The translations under genes were made by a program, and so were the position numbers. 64,000 nucleotides of DNA, from the NCBI GenBank assembly GCA_030752605.1, contig JASMDX010000076.1:18829-82828 (forward strand), read 5' to 3'. The stretch is from GCA-2731375 sp002731375. Its GTDB lineage: Bacteria > Pseudomonadota > Alphaproteobacteria > GCA-2731375. The notes beneath the pieces are model-generated. The model was not told the DNA's origin. It saw nothing but the letters and a program-made list of their open reading frames with translations, and ran no database searches. Of this stretch, positions 28,701-37,240 are shown piece by piece; positions within the stretch are counted from its first letter, which is position 1, and every line of letters starts with the position of its first letter.

Positions 28701-30466
28701 TCGATCCGGCGGACCCGTTCCAGATCCATGTTGGTCAGAATCGGCTGCCGCACTTCGAGGCGCTTTTTCGTGCCGGCGTCATCGGGATCCAGAAGATTGG
28801 GGCGAGGCCCAATTAGAGAGACCAGGGACATCACCAGTTCTTCCCGGATCGGATCAATCGGCGGATTGGTAACCTGAGCGAAACATTGCTTGAAATAGTC
28901 GAAAAGCCGCTTGGGCCGGTCCGAAAGCACCGCCAAGGGCACGTCCATGCCCATGGAGCCGATCGGGTCCTGACCGGTCAATGCCATTGGCGTTAGAAAG
29001 AACTTTGTATCTTCCTGGGTGTAGCCAAAGGCCTGCTGGCGATCCAGCAAGGTGCGGGCATCGGGGGTCATAGGTCCGACCTCGTACGGCAGATCCTCGA
29101 GATGGATCTGGGTCTCGTCCAGCCACTTCTGATAGGGCTTGGCCTGGGCCAGGGAGGCCTTGATCTCTTCGTCGCCGATGATGCGGCCTTCTTCCAGATC
29201 GATCAGGAACATTTTTCCGGGCTGCAGGCGCCATTTCTGCACGATTTTTTCTTCCGGCACATCAAGAACACCAACTTCCGAACCCATGATAACCAGATCA
29301 TCCTCGGTGACCACATAACGGGCCGGCCGTAGACCGTTACGGTCCAGGGTGGCGCCGATCTGGCGGCCGTCGGTAAAGGCGATCGCCGCCGGGCCGTCCC
29401 ACGGCTCCATCAGGGCGGCGTGGTACTCGTAAAAGGCACGCCGGTCCGCATCCATCAAGGCATTGTCGTTCCAGGCCTCGGGAATCATCATCATCATGGC
29501 ATGGGACAGGGAATAACCGCCGGCCACCAGCAATTCGAAGGCATTGTCGTAGGTTGCCGAGTCAGAAGCGCCATCGCCGATCAACGGCCACAGTTTGTCA
29601 AGATCATCGCCCAGTATGGCGGAGCTCATGGCATGGCGCCGCGCCGCCATCCAATTAATATTGCCGCGTACCGTATTGATTTCGCCATTGTGGCAAAGGT
29701 AGCGGAAAGGCTGGGCTAGGCGCCAGGATGGAAAAGTATTGGTGGAAAAGCGTTGATGCACCAGGGCCAGGGCGGATTCCGCCCGCTCGTCCCGCAGGTC
29801 GAGGTAGTAGTTCGACAGATTGCCGGACAGTACCATGCCTTTATAGACGATGGTACGGGTGGACAATGACGTGATGTAAAAGGCATCGGCCGCCTCCGCC
29901 GCGCTTTTCCAGACCGCCCGGTGGGTCTGTTTGCGGATGACGAACAGTTTCCGTTCGAAAGCGTTCTGGTCCTTGGTATCTGGGCCACGTCCGATGAAGA
30001 ATTGCCGGATCAGCGGTTCGTCCGGCTTGACGCTTTCGCCAAGGCAGGAATTGTCAACCGGCACATCGCGCCAGCCCAGGCAGACCTGGCCTTCATCCAC
30101 CGTGACCTGCTCGATCGCGGCGGCGCATTTGGCGGCGGTGTCTTCCTGGCGGGGCAGAAACAACATGGCGACGGCATAGTCGCCGGCCGGGGGCAGCGCT
30201 ATATTCGCGCCATCAGGCCTATTGGCGCAATCCTCGCGCAACAGACGGTCGGGGATCTGGAGCAGGATGCCGGCGCCATCGCCGGCCAACGGGTCAGCGC
30301 CAACCGCGCCCCGATGGTCCAGATTGACCAAAATCTGTAGCCCCTGACGAATAATCTCATGGCTCTTGCGGTTCTTGATGTTAGCCAAGAACCCGACGCC
30401 GCAATTTTCGTGCTCGTTTTCCGGGGTGTATAAGCCTTGCGGCTCTGGCAAGCCCCTAACATTCAT
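25793..30466 (-). CDS. gltB: glutamate synthase [NADPH] large subunit
   Basis: A 1557-residue enzyme. The class II glutaminase domain opens at [13 protein letters not shown], with the nucleophile Cys at residue 22, presumably exposed by removal of the short propeptide as in known GltB. A central domain follows, then the FMN-binding synthase barrel with [12 protein letters not shown] and [20 protein letters not shown]. The 3Fe-4S site is [19 protein letters not shown]. The C-terminal beta-helix GXGXG domain includes [20 protein letters not shown]. ATG 30466 follows a GGGAAG site; the frame extends to a TTG at 30487, which is less likely. It forms the ammonium-assimilation operon with gltD. Confidence 0.97.
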   Translation of the reverse strand: [1557 protein letters not shown]

Positions 30467-31519
30467 ATCGTAACTTCCCAATAACAATTATTCCCAACAC
30501 GCCGATATCCGCTCCACAAATCGTTTCCACGATTGCTTCCGCGGACTTCCAAAAATTTTTCGTTGCGCCGGCTCTGGGCGAGCCTTTTCGTGCGCTTCAT
30601 CGTCATTTATGCCCGCTTGGTCAAGTCCCAGGCCTTATCCCAACCTGATTATCATCTAACCGGGCAAGTGCGGCGTGCGTGCCTCTATAGCACAAATTTC
30701 TGGAAAGCGTGAACCGTAGCGTCACTGGCAGGTAAATTTCTCTATATAATAGCGTTGTACTCATTAGATTACCCTTTAAAATTGTTTTTCGTTCCAGTTT
30801 GGCGAAAAAACCTATCCGTTTGATGGCCAAAACCGCCCCTGATCCTGCCATAGCCAATGCTGCCCCGTTCAAAACGGGCGCGGATGTTTTGGAATGGGAG
30901 GCGCAATAATGGCTGGAAACGATAGAGGCGATAGCTGGCAGTTGGCGGCCTTTGTGGCTCATGCGGTGTTGGTGGCGGACGATTGCAGCCTGTGCCGCGA
31001 AGTTGAAGGGCCGGACTCGATTGTTTGCCTGTCCGGCCTGGTGGATCTTGATGGCCAGGTGGGCGGCGTTGGCTAGGGCGACGGCGTTTCTCCTGATGCC
31101 AGGAGGGGCGGATCATGAACGTCTGTTGGCCGGCCCCAACCGGCCGGCATATCGGTTCTAGCGGCGGTCAGCGTCGGCGAACTATGCCAAAATCTGGGTA
31201 TTGAGCTGCCTTCGGGAGCGCTGGCCACAGGCACTGATGGCCCTGATCCTGGCCGCCGGTGCTTATGCCTTGTTGCCGAAAATGCCCGCCGATCAAGCCG
31301 CCGGTATTAAGCCGTTGCCGGCAAGGGTGGTGAAGGGAACCCCGGCGCTTGGTCACGGGACGTCGGGACTGGAGACTGGACTTGCCCCACCGAGGTATGG
31401 GATCAGTGCGTTATCGACTGACGCTGATAACGTCTGAAACGCTAATGCGCGGCGGCGGGGCGGACCAGGAAACACATCAGTTCATCAGTTTGTTGCACGA
31501 GGACCTACGTTAAACACCC
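30467..31519 (+). other. about 1 kb with no convincing intact gene
   Basis: The left part must hold the gltB promoter on the minus strand. From about 30824 a plus-strand frame starts MAKTAPDPAIANAAPFKTG and is interrupted by TAA at 30907-30909, after which the same frame continues to 31161. The shifted frame in between contains VADDCSLCREVEGPDS. This looks like a decayed small gene, but I cannot name it. A TTG-started frame at 31201-31437 has a short hydrophobic stretch, ALMALILAAGAYALLP, and no family resemblance. A perfect hairpin CCCGTT-CAA-AACGGG sits near 30863-30877. I see nothing that can be called confidently. Confidence 0.4.
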
Positions 31520-32752
31520 ATGACAGACGCAAATGCAAAGCGCGGCGCGGGCCGGGGAATTGAACGCCGGGTGCTGATCGCCATGAGCGCCTTGGTAACC
31601 ATTAATCAGCTCGGTTTTGGCAGTGTTATTCCAGTGCTGCCGCTGTATGCACAGTCTTTCGGCGTACCGGCCTCGGCCATTGGCATGGCGGTGGCCATAT
31701 ACGGTCTGGCGCGGTTCTTCGTCGCCGTGCCGTCCGGCCAACTGTCCGACTGGCTTGGCCGGCGCCCGACCTTGGCTATTGGCGGCCTTATTTCCGCGGC
31801 GGGCAGCTTTTGGTGTGCGGCGGCCACCGCCTATCCGGAATTCATCGTGGCGCGCTTCGTCTCGGGCTTTGGCGCCGGCATAATTCTGACCACCGGGCAG
31901 GTGGTGTTGGCGGATATCTCGACGCCGGAACGCCGGGGCCGGATTATCGCAATCTATCAGGGCAGCTTTCTATTCGCGGTGGGCATAGGGCCCCTGCCAG
32001 GCGGCCTGTTGGCGTCCTATTTCGGCCTGGCTGCACCGTTTCAGGCCTATGGTTGCGCCTCGCTGCTGGCCATGATGGTGGCCTGGTTCGCGGTCAAGGA
32101 AACCAAGGGATTGGGGGTTTCGGGCGCGGCCCAGGGCGGACCAGGGGCGTTTACCTATTGGCGCCAGGTCAGACTACTGATGGGGCGGATCGGCTTTGTT
32201 CTGGTTTCCATCGTATCCTTGATCAATGCGGTGACGCGGACTGGCGGGCTATTTACCGTTGTTCCGGTCTTCGCCGTCGTACATTTGGCGCTGTCGGTGG
32301 CCCAGATCGGTTTCGGCATGGCCTTGGGCAGCGTGGCCGGTCTGATCGCCGCCTATCCGACGGGCGTTCTAGTGGACCGGTTTGGGCGGAAGGCCGTTAT
32401 CGTGCCCTCCACATTGATCACTGGCGCTTCAATGTTGTTGTTCATGCTGGCGCCGGGTTATCCATGGTTCGTGGTTGCCTGCGTGGTCTGGGGCATTGCT
32501 GCCTCGGTCGGGGGCACCGCGCCGGCGGCCTATGCCGCCGATAGCGCGCCGCTGGGCATGAACGCCGCCGCGATGAGCACGTTCCGCATGGTTGGCGATC
32601 TAGGCTATGTCATCGGGCCCATCACCCTGGGCTTCATCGTCGATGTGCAAGGCCCGCAAACCGCGCTGCTGCTGACCGCCGTGGTCAGCGTCGCCGTGGG
32701 CATGCTGTTCTTGAAGTTTGCACCGGAGACGTATTCCGGCTCCAAAAAATAG
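31520..32752 (+). CDS. MFS transporter (drug/metabolite:H+ antiporter type)
   Basis: A 410-residue twelve-helix major facilitator. The loop 2-3 signature is GQLSDWLGRRPTL, and the second-half equivalent is GVLVDRFGRKAVIVPS. Helix five carries a motif-C-like GIGPLPGGLLASYFG, which is associated with drug:proton antiporters. The substrate is not predictable. The ATG at 31520 has no clear ribosome site, and a later internal start (MSALVTINQ, 23 codons on) would still keep all helices. It stands alone between degraded DNA and a dead lipoprotein gene. Confidence 0.9.
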   Translation: MTDANAKRGAGRGIERRVLIAMSALVTINQLGFGSVIPVLPLYAQSFGVPASAIGMAVAIYGLARFFVAVPSGQLSDWLGRRPTLAIGGLISAAGSFWCAAATAYPEFIVARFVSGFGAGIILTTGQVVLADISTPERRGRIIAIYQGSFLFAVGIGPLPGGLLASYFGLAAPFQAYGCASLLAMMVAWFAVKETKGLGVSGAAQGGPGAFTYWRQVRLLMGRIGFVLVSIVSLINAVTRTGGLFTVVPVFAVVHLALSVAQIGFGMALGSVAGLIAAYPTGVLVDRFGRKAVIVPSTLITGASMLLFMLAPGYPWFVVACVVWGIAASVGGTAPAAYAADSAPLGMNAAAMSTFRMVGDLGYVIGPITLGFIVDVQGPQTALLLTAVVSVAVGMLFLKFAPETYSGSKK

Positions 32753-32829
32753 AGCTTTTTTAAAGTTTTTTGCCGGCTGCCGGAAAATCCCCCTGGTCCC
32801 TTCATAGCCTTCCTTAAAACGGAACAACT

Positions 32830-33315
32830 ATGAAGGGGCCGGCTCATGCACCGGACAAAAATTTATTGGCGAAAAGCGCTCTGGCTCTTGGCATGGCGTT
32901 GTTGGCCACGGCTTGCAAACCCGTGACCGCGGCGCAACAGCACGAAGGCATAGGCTTTCGTTAGGCCCGCTATGCGGAAATTTCGGCTATACGCGGCTAT
33001 CGCGAATGCCGGGATGACGCTCTGGCGCTGGACGGGCAGGCCAGGGCCGAAGGCTCCTCCGCGAGTTATCTAGCTTCCCCCCGCCTGCTGGATAAATGCG
33101 AGGCCGAGGTGGGCCCCGAGGCCGCCGGCGTCGTGGTCGATGAGCGCTTGCGCGCCTATGCGGTGGGTATCCAGAACCATTTCAAGGGCGGCGATGCGGC
33201 CCGGGCCCGTGCCAAACTGTAAACCTTCAGGCAGCCCTTCCAGGGCGATGACGATGCCTCGATGCTTGACGATCTGGCCCGGTGCATGCTGGCCAGCCTG
33301 CCCGATCTTCGTTAG
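32830..33315 (+). pseudogene. lipoprotein gene with two in-frame stops
   Basis: A 162-codon frame beginning ATG 32830 encodes a lipoprotein signal ALALGMALLATACKPV with lipobox LLATAC. It then continues coherently through TAG at 32962-32964 (codon 45) and TAA at 33220-33222 (codon 131) to a final TAG. Between and after the stops the translation stays protein-like (YAEISAIRGYRECRDDALAL; RLRAYAVGIQNHFKGGDAAR). The stops sit where single changes from CAG and GAA would explain them. No family name is recognised, though the arrangement resembles alphaproteobacterial envelope lipoproteins of unknown function. Presumed inactive: at most a 44-residue lipopeptide would be made. Confidence 0.75.
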
Positions 33316-33328
33316 CGGCCTATCGATA

Positions 33329-34429
33329 CTATCGATTGGGATCCAGCAGGGGAAAAGCGCTTAGCACATCGGGGGCGTCGGCCACCGGTGCGGCGGTGAC
33401 GCATTCCGGCCCCAGCTGGTCAAGGCGGGTCAGGCCCAGCAGACCCATGGCGATCTGCATCTCCTCGGCCAGTAAATCCATGGCGCGGCTCAGGCCCTCT
33501 TCGCCACCCGCGCCCAGACCTATGGCGGTTAGACGGCCCAGGCCCACTACATCGGCGCCCAAGGCAATGGCCTTGATCACGTCGGTGCCGCGTAGAAAGC
33601 CACCATCGACGATCACCGCCGCCCGGTCTTCCATGGCGTCCACGATCTCCGGCAGTACGGCCAAGGCGCCCTGGGCCTGATCCAACTGCCGGCCGCCATG
33701 ATTGGATACCCATACCCCATCGACGCCCAGGTCGCAGGCGATGACCGCGTCCTCTGCTGTCATCACGCCCTTGATCAGCAAGGGGATATCGTGCTTCGCC
33801 TTGAAGCGTTCCACATCCTTCCAGTTCAGCGCCGCCTGATGGTCTTGTCCGCCGGCATCCCGGCGCCAGGGCTTGACGAAACGGTTGACGATATCCCGCT
33901 CCCGCCGGCTGTATACCGCCACATCCACAGTCAGGCAAAAGGCGGTGTAACCCGCCGCAATGGCCCTCTCCACATGATCATCGACCCAGGCGTCATCACC
34001 GCGCACGTAGAGTTGAAAGATTTTCGGGCCAGGCGCCGCCGCCGCGGTTTCCTCCAGACCGGGTGCCGAGACCGAGCTGAGCGTCGTCATCATGCCATGG
34101 CGCGCCGCCGCCCGTGCCGCCGCCGCGCCGCCTTCGGGATCAAAGGATTGTAACGAACCGATCGGCGCGAATGTCAGCGGGAGCTCCAGATTAGCGCCGA
34201 GGAATTTGCTGGCCAGGCTGATCTCCTGTACATCCCGAAGAACCCGGGGACGCAGGGCCAGACTGTCGATGGCCAAGCGGTTGCGTTTGGCGGTGGTCTC
34301 GGTCTCCGTCGCGCCGCGCATATAATCCCAGATGTTGCGGGGCAGACGGCTGCGCGCCTCGGCGGCGATTTCGTGCAGGGCTTGGAAGCGCAACTGGGCG
34401 CCGGGATTACTACGGACGTCTCGAAACAT
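33329..34429 (-). CDS. FMN-dependent alpha-hydroxy-acid oxidase/dehydrogenase
   Basis: A 366-residue TIM-barrel flavoprotein of the lactate/glycolate/mandelate oxidase family. N-terminal LPRNIWDYMRGATETETT corresponds to the segment that normally carries a YYxxGA pattern. LTFAPIGSLQSFDPEGGAAA is the FMN-phosphate region. The active-site His is in VWVSNHGGRQLD and C-terminal phosphate binding is VIVDGGFLRGTDVIKA. It oxidises a 2-hydroxy acid to the 2-oxo acid; the substrate is unknown. It follows the SnoaL-like gene by three bases, and the cupin gene before that, in one minus-strand group. Confidence 0.92.
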   Translation of the reverse strand: MFRDVRSNPGAQLRFQALHEIAAEARSRLPRNIWDYMRGATETETTAKRNRLAIDSLALRPRVLRDVQEISLASKFLGANLELPLTFAPIGSLQSFDPEGGAAAARAAARHGMMTTLSSVSAPGLEETAAAAPGPKIFQLYVRGDDAWVDDHVERAIAAGYTAFCLTVDVAVYSRRERDIVNRFVKPWRRDAGGQDHQAALNWKDVERFKAKHDIPLLIKGVMTAEDAVIACDLGVDGVWVSNHGGRQLDQAQGALAVLPEIVDAMEDRAAVIVDGGFLRGTDVIKAIALGADVVGLGRLTAIGLGAGGEEGLSRAMDLLAEEMQIAMGLLGLTRLDQLGPECVTAAPVADAPDVLSAFPLLDPNR

Positions 34430-34432
34430 TGT

Positions 34433-34843
34433 CTAGGCTTTCACTGCTGCTAATTTCAGGACTTTGGCCTTGGCATAGGTCAGTTTCGTGGTGATCTTGC
34501 CGGTGCTGTCAAAGTGCAGGATATCCAGACCCCGCCAGCCGGACCGGCCCCTCGGGGTATCGAAACTGCAAAGCCACGAGATCATCGCCTTGCCTTGTTC
34601 AGCATCAATAAACAAGTCTTCCGCTTCGAAGCCCATGACGCCGAATACGCCATCGAACTGCGGCTGAAAGGCGGCGCGGATGGCGGCCAGGCCTTTAGCT
34701 AGGGTTCCGTCATGCTGATCATAGGCCGCGCCATCGTCGGCGAAATAGCCCATCATGGCATCCAGGTCATTGTCGTTGAACGTTTCCGTGAATGACCGGG
34801 TCAATTGTTCTAGTGTTTTTCTGTCTAGCGCATTGGTGCTCAT
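34433..34843 (-). CDS. SnoaL/NTF2-like fold protein
   Basis: A 136-residue cone-shaped NTF2-like protein with the typical FTETFNDNDLDAMMGYFADDG start and the closing ITTKLTYAKA strand. Such proteins are small isomerases, hydrolases or ligand binders acting on small organic molecules. I start at ATG 34843, preceded by AGGAGG seven bases away, instead of the slightly longer frame. Its neighbours, a cupin and an alpha-hydroxy-acid oxidase, suggest a small catabolic unit. Confidence 0.82.
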   Translation of the reverse strand: MSTNALDRKTLEQLTRSFTETFNDNDLDAMMGYFADDGAAYDQHDGTLAKGLAAIRAAFQPQFDGVFGVMGFEAEDLFIDAEQGKAMISWLCSFDTPRGRSGWRGLDILHFDSTGKITTKLTYAKAKVLKLAAVKA

Positions 34844-34854
34844 CCTTAACCTCC

Positions 34855-35160
34855 TCAATCGTAGTCAAATAGCCAGCGCGATATGCCGTCATGAATATTG
34901 ATAACGGAATGAACCGCATGGGCGGGAATGAAAACCTCGTCGCCCGGCCCCATTTGAAGGCGCGTGTCGTCGACGGTCATTTCCAGGCGGCCTTCGACCA
35001 CGGTAATCAACTCATTGCTGGCATGGGTGAAATCCAACCATTTTTGTCCGGGCGGACCAACGAACAGGTCGCAAGAATAGCCGCTTTGCCGCCAATCGGC
35101 GGCCACGTGACCAGAATCGACCGGCGTCATGAATTTTCCGGGCTGTAACAGCTGGCTCAT
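34855..35160 (-). CDS. cupin-domain protein
   Basis: A 101-residue single cupin barrel. The second cupin motif is recognisable as GDEVFIPAHAVHSVINI, and the first as FTHASNELITVVEGRLEM, with fewer His than metal cupins usually have. Function is unknown and may be a regulatory or enzymatic partner of the following genes. I start at the ATG at 35160 with GGAGA upstream; a TTG four codons earlier is possible. Confidence 0.82.
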   Translation of the reverse strand: MSQLLQPGKFMTPVDSGHVAADWRQSGYSCDLFVGPPGQKWLDFTHASNELITVVEGRLEMTVDDTRLQMGPGDEVFIPAHAVHSVINIHDGISRWLFDYD

Positions 35161-35281
35161 GTCCGTCTCCAAATTACCGGAACGAATGTAGTCAGCAGTT
35201 TTCCGCTACGCCAGGGTTTTCCCGCTTGACCAGACCAAAATAGTCGAGAAACTTGATCCCGAAGTCGCCGGGGAGAGAGCA

Positions 35282-36517
35282 ATGACACTGACTGTATTAA
35301 GCAATGGACTGCTGTTTGACGGGCATTCGCCCGATCTGAAGGAAGATACTCATGTGGTCATCGAAGGTGACCGCATCAGGGAGGTCTGCCACGGTGGCGC
35401 GGTTCCCAAGGGCGGGAGGGTGATTGATCTGGGCGGCCGGTTTCTGATGCCGGGGCTCATTGATGCCCATGTGCATTTAATCGCCACCACGGCGGATCTG
35501 GGCAGCATCGTGAATGATCCGGCCTCGCTGACCACCATGCGGGGAGGACGCATCGCCGAGGGCATGTTGCAGCGCGGCTTTACCTCCGTCCGGGATGCGG
35601 GCGGCGCGGACTGGGGCATGGCCATGGCGATCGAGGAAGGCCTGATCGCGGGCCCGCGCCTGTTCTATTCCGGCCGAGTATTAAGCCAGACAGGCGGTCA
35701 TGGCGACAGCCGGCCGCGGGTCTATGATTGGGATAATTGCCAATGCTGCCTGCCTAGCGCGCAGTTCACCGCCATTGCCGATGGTGTGGACGAGGTGCGC
35801 AAGGCGGCCCGCACCGAGTTACGCCGGGGTGCAACACAGATCAAGATCATGGGCTCGGGTGGGGTGGCCTCGCCCACCGATCCGATCTGGAACCTGCAGT
35901 ATTCCGAAGAGGAAATCGCAGCGGCGGTGTGGGAAGCCACATCTTGGCGCACCTACGTCATGGCGCATGCTTATACGCCCGAGGCGATTTCGCGCTGCGT
36001 CCGTCTCGGTGTGCGCTCCATCGAACATGGCAATCTGATAGACCGGGCCACGTTGGAACTGATGCGCGAGCAGGATGCCTGGTTGGTGCCGACCTTGGTA
36101 ACTTATACTTCCCTGCACAAATATGGCGCCGAATACGGCCTGCCCGCTGTCAGCGTGGCCAAGGTCGATGATGTTCGCACCCAGGGGCTTGAGGCCTTGG
36201 CCATGGCGCACGAGATAGGCGTCAATATTGGCCTGGGAACGGATTTGCTGGGTGGCATGCACAAGGATCAGTCGAATGAATTCACCATTCGGTCCCAGGT
36301 GATGCCGGCGCTGGATGTATTGCGTTCAGCCACTTCGCAAAATGCACGCCTATTGAACCGTGATGGAGAATTGGGCGTGGTGGCGCCCGGTGCCCTGGCT
36401 GACCTGATCGCTGTGGACGGCAATCCATTGGAGGACATTTCCTGTCTGGATGGTCAAGGTGAGGCGTTGATGCTTATCCTGAAAGGCGGAAATGCGTGCA
36501 AGAATGAACTAGATTAA
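35282..36517 (+). CDS. amidohydrolase (imidazolonepropionase/prolidase-like metallo-hydrolase)
   Basis: A 411-residue amidohydrolase superfamily enzyme. The metal-binding HxH is in GLIDAHVHLIATTADL near residue 61, the family sequence RDAGGADWGMA follows, a further metal His is in AHAYTPEAI, and the catalytic Asp is in GLGTDLLGGMHKD. The last strand includes GALADLIAVDGNPLEDI, typical of this group. It cleaves an amide or related bond, and the substrate is not known. GGGAGAG precedes the ATG. It is divergent from the cupin operon and may work with it. Confidence 0.9.
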   Translation: MTLTVLSNGLLFDGHSPDLKEDTHVVIEGDRIREVCHGGAVPKGGRVIDLGGRFLMPGLIDAHVHLIATTADLGSIVNDPASLTTMRGGRIAEGMLQRGFTSVRDAGGADWGMAMAIEEGLIAGPRLFYSGRVLSQTGGHGDSRPRVYDWDNCQCCLPSAQFTAIADGVDEVRKAARTELRRGATQIKIMGSGGVASPTDPIWNLQYSEEEIAAAVWEATSWRTYVMAHAYTPEAISRCVRLGVRSIEHGNLIDRATLELMREQDAWLVPTLVTYTSLHKYGAEYGLPAVSVAKVDDVRTQGLEALAMAHEIGVNIGLGTDLLGGMHKDQSNEFTIRSQVMPALDVLRSATSQNARLLNRDGELGVVAPGALADLIAVDGNPLEDISCLDGQGEALMLILKGGNACKNELD

Positions 36518-36946
36518 CTGCATGAATTACACGTTATGCAATTGGATTTCCATGATCTCTTGCTGTTTCATGATGCTCAGGAAGACATTGCCTCGGCCAT
36601 CTACATCGACTAATATATTGATTTAAATAAGATATCCTGGATCACCTTCTACTCAATCCCACGCTGGATCCCACACTGTGATCCAAAAACTGCGGACGAT
36701 CATCAGTCGAGAGCCATTCCGGGTACAGGCTATCGAGCAATCTCGGTTAAGGCGGCTAACCGGGGCAGGCTATAGGACCACCGAAAATTCGCCCGCCGCT
36801 CAATAGATATAAATATACCGGCCGGCGGGAGCCTCATACCGTTAGGCAGCGTCAGGCGATGCCATCACGGTCGACAGCATCGCCTACGCCGTTCGTGTTA
36901 TTCAGCCTGAAGGTACAGGCGTCACCACGCTGGTCTTGGAGAAGGA
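36518..36946. other. AT-richer intergenic stretch with phage-like remnants
   Basis: No intact gene. It contains an imperfect stem TGGATC/GATCCA near 36671-36692, the first copy of a 34-base near-repeat, and a phage-like C-terminal fragment described separately. Its base composition is more AT-rich than its flanks, particularly around 36600-36640. Confidence 0.5.
36804..36837 (+). repeat. 34-base near-repeat, copy 1
   Basis: Matches 37367-37400 at 30 of 34 positions. Both copies begin TAGA, contain ATAAATAT and end GCGGGAGCCTCAT. In the same plus-strand frame they encode INIPAGGSL and INIPASGSL, so they may be homologous coding debris and not a regulatory repeat. Confidence 0.6.
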
Positions 36947-36950
36947 TTAG
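36847..36950 (+). pseudogene. C-terminal fragment resembling a phage head-tail joining protein
   Basis: A plus-strand frame encodes GDAITVDSIAYAVRVIQPEG followed by TGVTTLVLEKD and a stop at 36948-36950. The pattern GD-x-V-x-[IV]-D-x-x-x-Y-x-V-R plus PDGTG and LVLEK is what I know from the C-termini of small phage head-tail joining/adaptor proteins. No upstream coding part remains; a stop lies just before it. The stop converges on that of the next minus-strand gene. Identification is by recollection of the motif only. Confidence 0.45.
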
Positions 36951-37240
36951 CCGCTTGCTTTAACCGGGCCGTGATAGATCCACCATTGCAGACCTGTTTC
37001 GGCAGCCTCTTCGTTACGGTGAGCAGCCATCGTCTTTAGGAATTTGTTCATTTTGGATTTGTTATCAAATTCCATGACCAACAACCCAGTGTGATCATCG
37101 GCTTGAACCAAAGAATAGCTCTTTAATGTTTTCTCTTTCTTGTGCCGATCCAACAAAGGTTTCGTATTCACTTTAAATCGCTTTATGCCTACAGCCCATG
37201 ATAACGGCTGTTCAAAAACCATAACTCGCGTGTAACTCAT
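36947..37240 (-). CDS. hypothetical 97-residue protein
   Basis: A small acidic-basic mixed protein beginning MSYTRVMVFEQPLSWAVG, containing YSLVQADDHTGLLVMEFDNK and a Lys-rich middle, without membrane segments or signal. The order strand-helix-strand, with a central 'VMEF' strand, resembles dimeric alpha/beta-barrel proteins, but this is a weak guess. ATG 37240 is preceded by GGAGG; an in-frame ATG five codons upstream would place the site inside the gene. It lies in an accessory region beside phage-like debris. Confidence 0.6.
   Translation of the reverse strand: MSYTRVMVFEQPLSWAVGIKRFKVNTKPLLDRHKKEKTLKSYSLVQADDHTGLLVMEFDNKSKMNKFLKTMAAHRNEEAAETGLQWWIYHGPVKASG

Noticed and set aside
32962..33222. 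Stop-codon readthrough or an alternative genetic code in the lipoprotein frame
   Set aside because: The two stops are TAG and TAA, both used as true terminators by intact neighbours such as nagA (TAG), so simple decay is a better explanation.
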